This document shows, piece by piece, positions 22,857 to 26,252 of a stretch of 26,252 nt of DNA. Origin of the DNA: JBOHHM01 sp050725495 (GTDB lineage: Bacteria > Pseudomonadota > Gammaproteobacteria > Burkholderiales > Burkholderiaceae_C); the NCBI GenBank assembly GCA_050725495.1, contig JBOHHM010000130.1, forward strand, positions 1-26,252, given 5' to 3'. The translations under genes and the position numbers were made by a program. A model generated the notes under the pieces. That model was not told where the DNA came from and ran no database searches. It was given only the letters and a program-made list of their open reading frames with translations. Every line of letters starts with the position of its first letter. Within the stretch, counting starts at the first letter, position 1.

Positions 22857-22886
22857 ACGGGGCCTCGCGGCCAGCTGCAGCCGGGC

Positions 22887-24221
22887 TCAGCCGGCCTGGA
22901 CAGCCGCCACCAGCCGCTCGGCGCAGGCCTTGGCCTGCGCCGCATCGCGCGCCTCCACCATCACGCGCAACAGCGGCTCGGTGCCGCTGGCGCGAATGAG
23001 CACGCGCCCGGCGTTGCCCAGCTCGGCTTCAACAGCCCGGGTTTCTGACGCAAGCCTGGCACTGGCTTTCCAGTCCTGGCTGGGTCGGAGCTTGACGTTG
23101 ATCAGGGTTTGCGGGAACAGGCTCACCTCGCCCAGCAGCTGGGCAATGCTGCGGCCGCTGCGCACGCAGGCCTGCAGCACCTGCAACGCGCTGACCAGGC
23201 CGTCGCCCGTGGTGTGCTTGTCCAGCGCCAGCAAATGGCCCGAGCCTTCTCCGCCGAGCAGCCAGCCGCGCTGGTCCAGCGCTTCAAGCACATAGCGGTC
23301 ACCGACCTTGGCGCGCACGAACTCCACACCCTTGTCTTTGAGGGCCACTTCCACGGCCATATTGGTCATGAGCGTGCCGACGGCGCCGGGCACCTTGTCG
23401 CCGCGCGCCAAGCGCTCGGCCACCATCAGGTAGAGCACTTCGTCGCCGTTGAACAGTCGCCCGCTGGCGTCCACCAGCTGCAGCCGGTCGGCGTCGCCAT
23501 CGAGCGCAATGCCATAGTCCGCCTGGTGGGTCTTGACGGCCTCGATCAGCGCCTGCGGATGAGTGGCGCCCACCTCGTGGTTGATGTTCAGGCCGTCTGG
23601 CGCGCAGCCTATGGAAACGACCTCCGCGCCCAGTTCATGGAACACCTTGGGCGCAATGTGGTAGGCCGCGCCGTGCGCAGCGTCCACCACGATCTTCAGC
23701 CCCTTGAGCGTGAGGTCGCTGGCAAACGTGCTTTTGCAGAACTCGATGTAGCGGCCCGCTGCGTCGTCCAGGCGGCGCGCCTTGCCCAGCGTGGCCGAGT
23801 CAGCCCATTGGGGCGGCTGGTCGAGCGCGGCTTCCACCGCCTGCTCCCAGGCGTCGGGCAGCTTGGTGCCCTGGGCGCTGAAGAACTTGATGCCATTGTC
23901 GGGAAACGGGTTGTGGCTGGCACTGATCACCACGCCCAGGCTCGCGCGCAGGGCGCGTGTGAGGTAGGCCACGCCGGGCGTGGGCAGGGGGCCGAGCAGG
24001 ATCACATCGACGCCGGCGGAATTGAAGCCCGACTCCAGCGCGCTCTCCAGCATGTAGCCCGAAATGCGCGTGTCCTTGCCGATCAGCACGCTCGGGCGCG
24101 CCTCCGTGGTCTTGAGCACCCGGCCCACGGCATGCGCCAGGCGCAGCACGAAGTCGGGGGTGATAGGGGGCTGGCCCACGGTGCCGCGGATGCCGTCTGT
24201 GCCAAAGTATTTTCTCGTCAT
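22887..24221 (-). CDS. glmM: Phosphoglucosamine mutase GlmM
   Basis: GlmM interconverts glucosamine-6-phosphate and glucosamine-1-phosphate on the way to UDP-GlcNAc, needed for peptidoglycan and lipopolysaccharide. The 444-residue protein begins MTRKYFGTDGIRGTVGQPPI, has the catalytic Ser102 in VVISASHNPFPDNG, the metal-binding loop DGDADRLQLVD and the phosphate-binding end RVLIRASGTEPLLRVMVEA. The ATG 24221 has GAGGAGAGG upstream. It is 28 bp downstream of folP on the same strand (folP-glmM, as after ftsH in many proteobacteria). It converges with the aquaporin gene over a 30-bp gap with no clear terminator. Confidence 0.97.
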   Translation of the reverse strand: MTRKYFGTDGIRGTVGQPPITPDFVLRLAHAVGRVLKTTEARPSVLIGKDTRISGYMLESALESGFNSAGVDVILLGPLPTPGVAYLTRALRASLGVVISASHNPFPDNGIKFFSAQGTKLPDAWEQAVEAALDQPPQWADSATLGKARRLDDAAGRYIEFCKSTFASDLTLKGLKIVVDAAHGAAYHIAPKVFHELGAEVVSIGCAPDGLNINHEVGATHPQALIEAVKTHQADYGIALDGDADRLQLVDASGRLFNGDEVLYLMVAERLARGDKVPGAVGTLMTNMAVEVALKDKGVEFVRAKVGDRYVLEALDQRGWLLGGEGSGHLLALDKHTTGDGLVSALQVLQACVRSGRSIAQLLGEVSLFPQTLINVKLRPSQDWKASARLASETRAVEAELGNAGRVLIRASGTEPLLRVMVEARDAAQAKACAERLVAAVQAG

Positions 24222-24249
24222 TTCCTCTCCTCTTGGGCTGTTATTGGCT

Positions 24250-25080
24250 TCATTGGGCCGACGCCATGGCCTGCCAGACCTGCAGGGCCGCCACGGTTTC
24301 CCTCACATCGTGCACGCGCACGATGCGCGCCCCGCGCTCGACCGCCAGCACGGCTGCGGCCACGCTGGGCACCAGGCGCTGCGCCACCTCCAGGCCGGTC
24401 GCCGCTCCCAGGGACGACTTGCGCGACCAGCCCGCCAGTATCGGGTATCCGGCGGCCAGCAACTCGCTCTGGCGCGCCAGCAGCGCAAAGTTTTGCGCCG
24501 CCGTCTTGCCGAAACCGATGCCGGGGTCCACCACGATACGGCTCGAATCAACGCCAAGCCCTTGCAGATCAAGCGCCCGCCGCCTCAAAAATGAGAGCAC
24601 CTGCAGCACGACGTCGCCTTCCATGGGCGCGGCCTGCATGGTTTGCGGCTCGCGGTGCATGTGCATCAGGCAGACGCCGCAGCGGGCGTGCTGGGCTACG
24701 ACCTGCGCAGCGCCCGGCTGGCGCAGGGCCCAGACGTCGTTGATGATGTCGGCGCCCAGGTCCAGCACGGCCTGCATGACCTGCGGCTTGTAGGTGTCCA
24801 CCGACACCGGCACCCCGAGCTTGACGGCCTCGCACACCAGCGGCAGCACGCGCTCCAGTTCCTCTTGTAGCGGCACAGCAGGCGCGCCGGGGCGGGTCGA
24901 TTCGCCGCCCAGATCGAGGATATGGGCACCGTCCTTGAGCAGCTGCTCGGCATGCCGCAGCGCCGTGACGGTAGACGCATGCTGACCGCCATCAGAAAAG
25001 GAGTCAGGCGTGACGTTGACGATGCCCATCACCTGAGGCTGCGCCAGGTCAATGGAAAAGCGGGTGGTTTGCCAGATCAT
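24250..25080 (-). CDS. folP: Dihydropteroate synthase FolP
   Basis: This enzyme joins p-aminobenzoate to the pterin pyrophosphate in folate synthesis and is the sulfonamide target. The 276-residue TIM-barrel protein carries both signatures: VMGIVNVTPDSFSDGG near the N-terminus and ILDLGGESTRPGA, then VSVDTYKP, ADIINDVWAL, VVDPGIGFGKT and WSRKSSLGAATG. The length is normal (E. coli 282). The start ATG 25080 has only a weak GGAA before it and lies 7 bp after the T-run of a strong terminator. It sits between ftsH and glmM. Confidence 0.96.
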   Translation of the reverse strand: MIWQTTRFSIDLAQPQVMGIVNVTPDSFSDGGQHASTVTALRHAEQLLKDGAHILDLGGESTRPGAPAVPLQEELERVLPLVCEAVKLGVPVSVDTYKPQVMQAVLDLGADIINDVWALRQPGAAQVVAQHARCGVCLMHMHREPQTMQAAPMEGDVVLQVLSFLRRRALDLQGLGVDSSRIVVDPGIGFGKTAAQNFALLARQSELLAAGYPILAGWSRKSSLGAATGLEVAQRLVPSVAAAVLAVERGARIVRVHDVRETVAALQVWQAMASAQ

Positions 25081-25086
25081 GTTCCA

Positions 25087-25116
25087 AAAGAAAAACGGGG
25101 CCTCAGCCCCATTTTT
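25087..25116 (-). terminator. Rho-independent terminator between ftsH and folP
   Basis: On the minus strand: AAAAAT, stem GGGGC, loop TGAG, stem GCCCC, then GTTTTTCTTTT. Flanking A and T runs extend the pairing. It follows the ftsH stop by about 28 bp and ends just before folP. Confidence 0.85.
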
Positions 25117-25143
25117 GCGTGTTGGGTCAAGCCTTGACCGGAA

Positions 25144-26252
25144 TCAGGCGACTGTGGGTGCCGCTTCCGGCTTGACGGTCGGTGTGCCGCCGCTGCCGCC
25201 ATTGGAAGACGGGGCGCGCGGCGCCCAGTCCTTGGGCGGGCGCGGCTCCCTGCCGGCCATGATGTCGTCGAGCTGCTCGCCGTCGATGGTTTCCCATTCG
25301 AGCAAGGCGCGGGCCATGGCGTGCATCTTGTCCTTGTTCTCCTCGATCAGGCGGCGGGCCTGCGCGTACTGCTCATCGATGATGCGGCGCACCTCGGCAT
25401 CGACCTTCCGCATGGTGGACTCGCTCATGTTGGTGGTCTTGGTGACCGAGCGGCCCAGGAAGACTTCGCCTTCGTTTTCGGCATAGACCATGGGGCCCAG
25501 CGCATCGGTCATGCCGTAGCGCATAACCATGTCACGCGCAATGTGGGTCGCGCGCTCGAAGTCGTTGGACGCGCCGGTGGTCATCTGGTGCATGAACACT
25601 TCCTCGGCAATGCGGCCGCCAAACAGCATGCTGATCTGGTTGAGCATGTACTCGCGGTCGTAGCTGTAGCGGTCCTGCGCCGGCAGGCTCATGGTCACGC
25701 CCAGCGCGCGGCCGCGCGGAATGATCGTCACCTTGTGCACCGGGTCGCACTTGGGCAGCAGCTTGCCGATCAGCGCATGGCCGGACTCGTGGTAGGCCGT
25801 GTTGCGCCGCTCTTCCTCGGGCATGACCATGCTCTTGCGCTCGGGGCCCATGAGGATCTTGTCCTTGGCCTTCTCGAAGTCCTGCATTTCCACCACGCGG
25901 GCGTTGCGGCGCGCCGCCATCAGGGCGGCCTCGTTGCACAGGTTGGCGAGGTCGGCGCCGCTCATGCCGGGTGTGCCACGGGCGATGATGGCGGCGTTGA
26001 CGTCCTGGCCAATCGGCACCTTGCGCATATGCACATTGAGGATCTGCTCGCGGCCGCGGATGTCGGGCAGGGTCACATAGACCTGACGGTCGAAACGTCC
26101 CGGGCGCAGCAGCGCAGCGTCCAGAATGTCGGGCCGGTTGGTCGCGGCCACGACGATCACGCCGAGGTTGGTCTCGAAGCCGTCCATCTCGACCAGCATC
26201 TGGTTGAGCGTCTGCTCGCGTTCGTCGTTGCCGCCGCCCAGACCCGCGCCAC
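25144..26252 (-). CDS. ftsH: FtsH ATP-dependent zinc metalloprotease, C-terminal part (5' end outside window)
   Basis: FtsH is a membrane-anchored AAA+ protease that degrades misfolded membrane proteins and regulators such as LpxC. The frame is open to the window edge, starting inside the AAA domain at GAGLGGGNDEREQTLNQ. It shows GVIVVAATNRPD, the second region of homology with the Arg finger (LLRPGRFDRQVYVTLPD) and the Zn-binding motif HESGHALIGK. Downstream lie GVTMSLPAQDRYSY, FGGRIAEEVF and a coiled-coil helix region. The C-terminal tail (PPKDWAPRAPSSNGGSGG...) is Gly/Pro-rich and ends in TVKPEAAPTVA. It is followed by a terminator and then folP. Confidence 0.97.
   Translation of the reverse strand, partial: GAGLGGGNDEREQTLNQMLVEMDGFETNLGVIVVAATNRPDILDAALLRPGRFDRQVYVTLPDIRGREQILNVHMRKVPIGQDVNAAIIARGTPGMSGADLANLCNEAALMAARRNARVVEMQDFEKAKDKILMGPERKSMVMPEEERRNTAYHESGHALIGKLLPKCDPVHKVTIIPRGRALGVTMSLPAQDRYSYDREYMLNQISMLFGGRIAEEVFMHQMTTGASNDFERATHIARDMVMRYGMTDALGPMVYAENEGEVFLGRSVTKTTNMSESTMRKVDAEVRRIIDEQYAQARRLIEENKDKMHAMARALLEWETIDGEQLDDIMAGREPRPPKDWAPRAPSSNGGSGGTPTVKPEAAPTVA

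Noticed and set aside
23109..24743. Open frame of 544 codons on the plus strand
   Set aside because: It is antisense to glmM and folP, both of which have full family motifs. The translation is His/Arg/Ala-rich noise.
1..26252. CRISPR arrays, tRNA or rRNA genes
   Set aside because: I saw no short regularly spaced direct repeats beyond the PhoB half-site arrays. No tRNA-like cloverleaf or rRNA sequence was recognised by eye. A covariance-model scan would be needed to be sure.

Overview
This GC-rich window is bacterial chromosome, most likely from a Comamonadaceae-type betaproteobacterium (order Burkholderiales). That rests on protein style, on the gene order MATE / phoR-phoB-phoU-pstBACS / ppx / ppk-sixA, and on three copies of a GC-rich repeat that resembles intergenic repeats I associate with this family. 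The assignment is inference; no search was possible.

Most of the window concerns phosphate. On the minus strand, positions 234-6962 carry the phosphate sensing and uptake genes pstS-pstC-pstA-pstB-phoU-phoB-phoR. The end of a MATE transporter gene converges on phoR from the left edge. phoR has an apparent one-base frameshift in a seven-G tract near its start. pstS and a divergent fasciclin-domain lipoprotein gene share an intergenic region with PhoB-type half-sites in both directions. A periplasmic binding protein gene and ppx (exopolyphosphatase) follow on the plus strand.

Positions 10500-14200 look like a less conserved insert. It holds a Lys/Ala-rich ribbon-helix-helix-like protein behind a strong palindrome, a decayed tyrosine recombinase, a CYTH-CHAD (polyphosphate-related) protein, a repeat-bearing intergenic region and an endonuclease/exonuclease/phosphatase-family protein. 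Next comes an FMN riboswitch in front of a RibH2-type lumazine synthase gene.

Positions 15061-20467 (minus strand) form a second phosphate block. Three tightly coupled genes encode an OlsB-like N-acyltransferase, a PlcP-like phospholipase C and an Agt-like glycosyltransferase, and ppk and sixA follow. Together they look like a phosphate-starvation module: phospholipid is degraded to diacylglycerol, which is glycosylated; phosphorus-free aminolipid is made; and polyphosphate is managed. A four-half-site array with 11-bp spacing precedes the first gene, and another PhoB-type site lies inside the end of agt, in front of ppk.

A divergent plus-strand arsenic operon, arsR-arsI-arsC-aquaporin (20654-22856), follows and has no conventional arsenite pump. 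The right end is a housekeeping block on the minus strand: ftsH (partial), folP and glmM, with a strong terminator just before folP.
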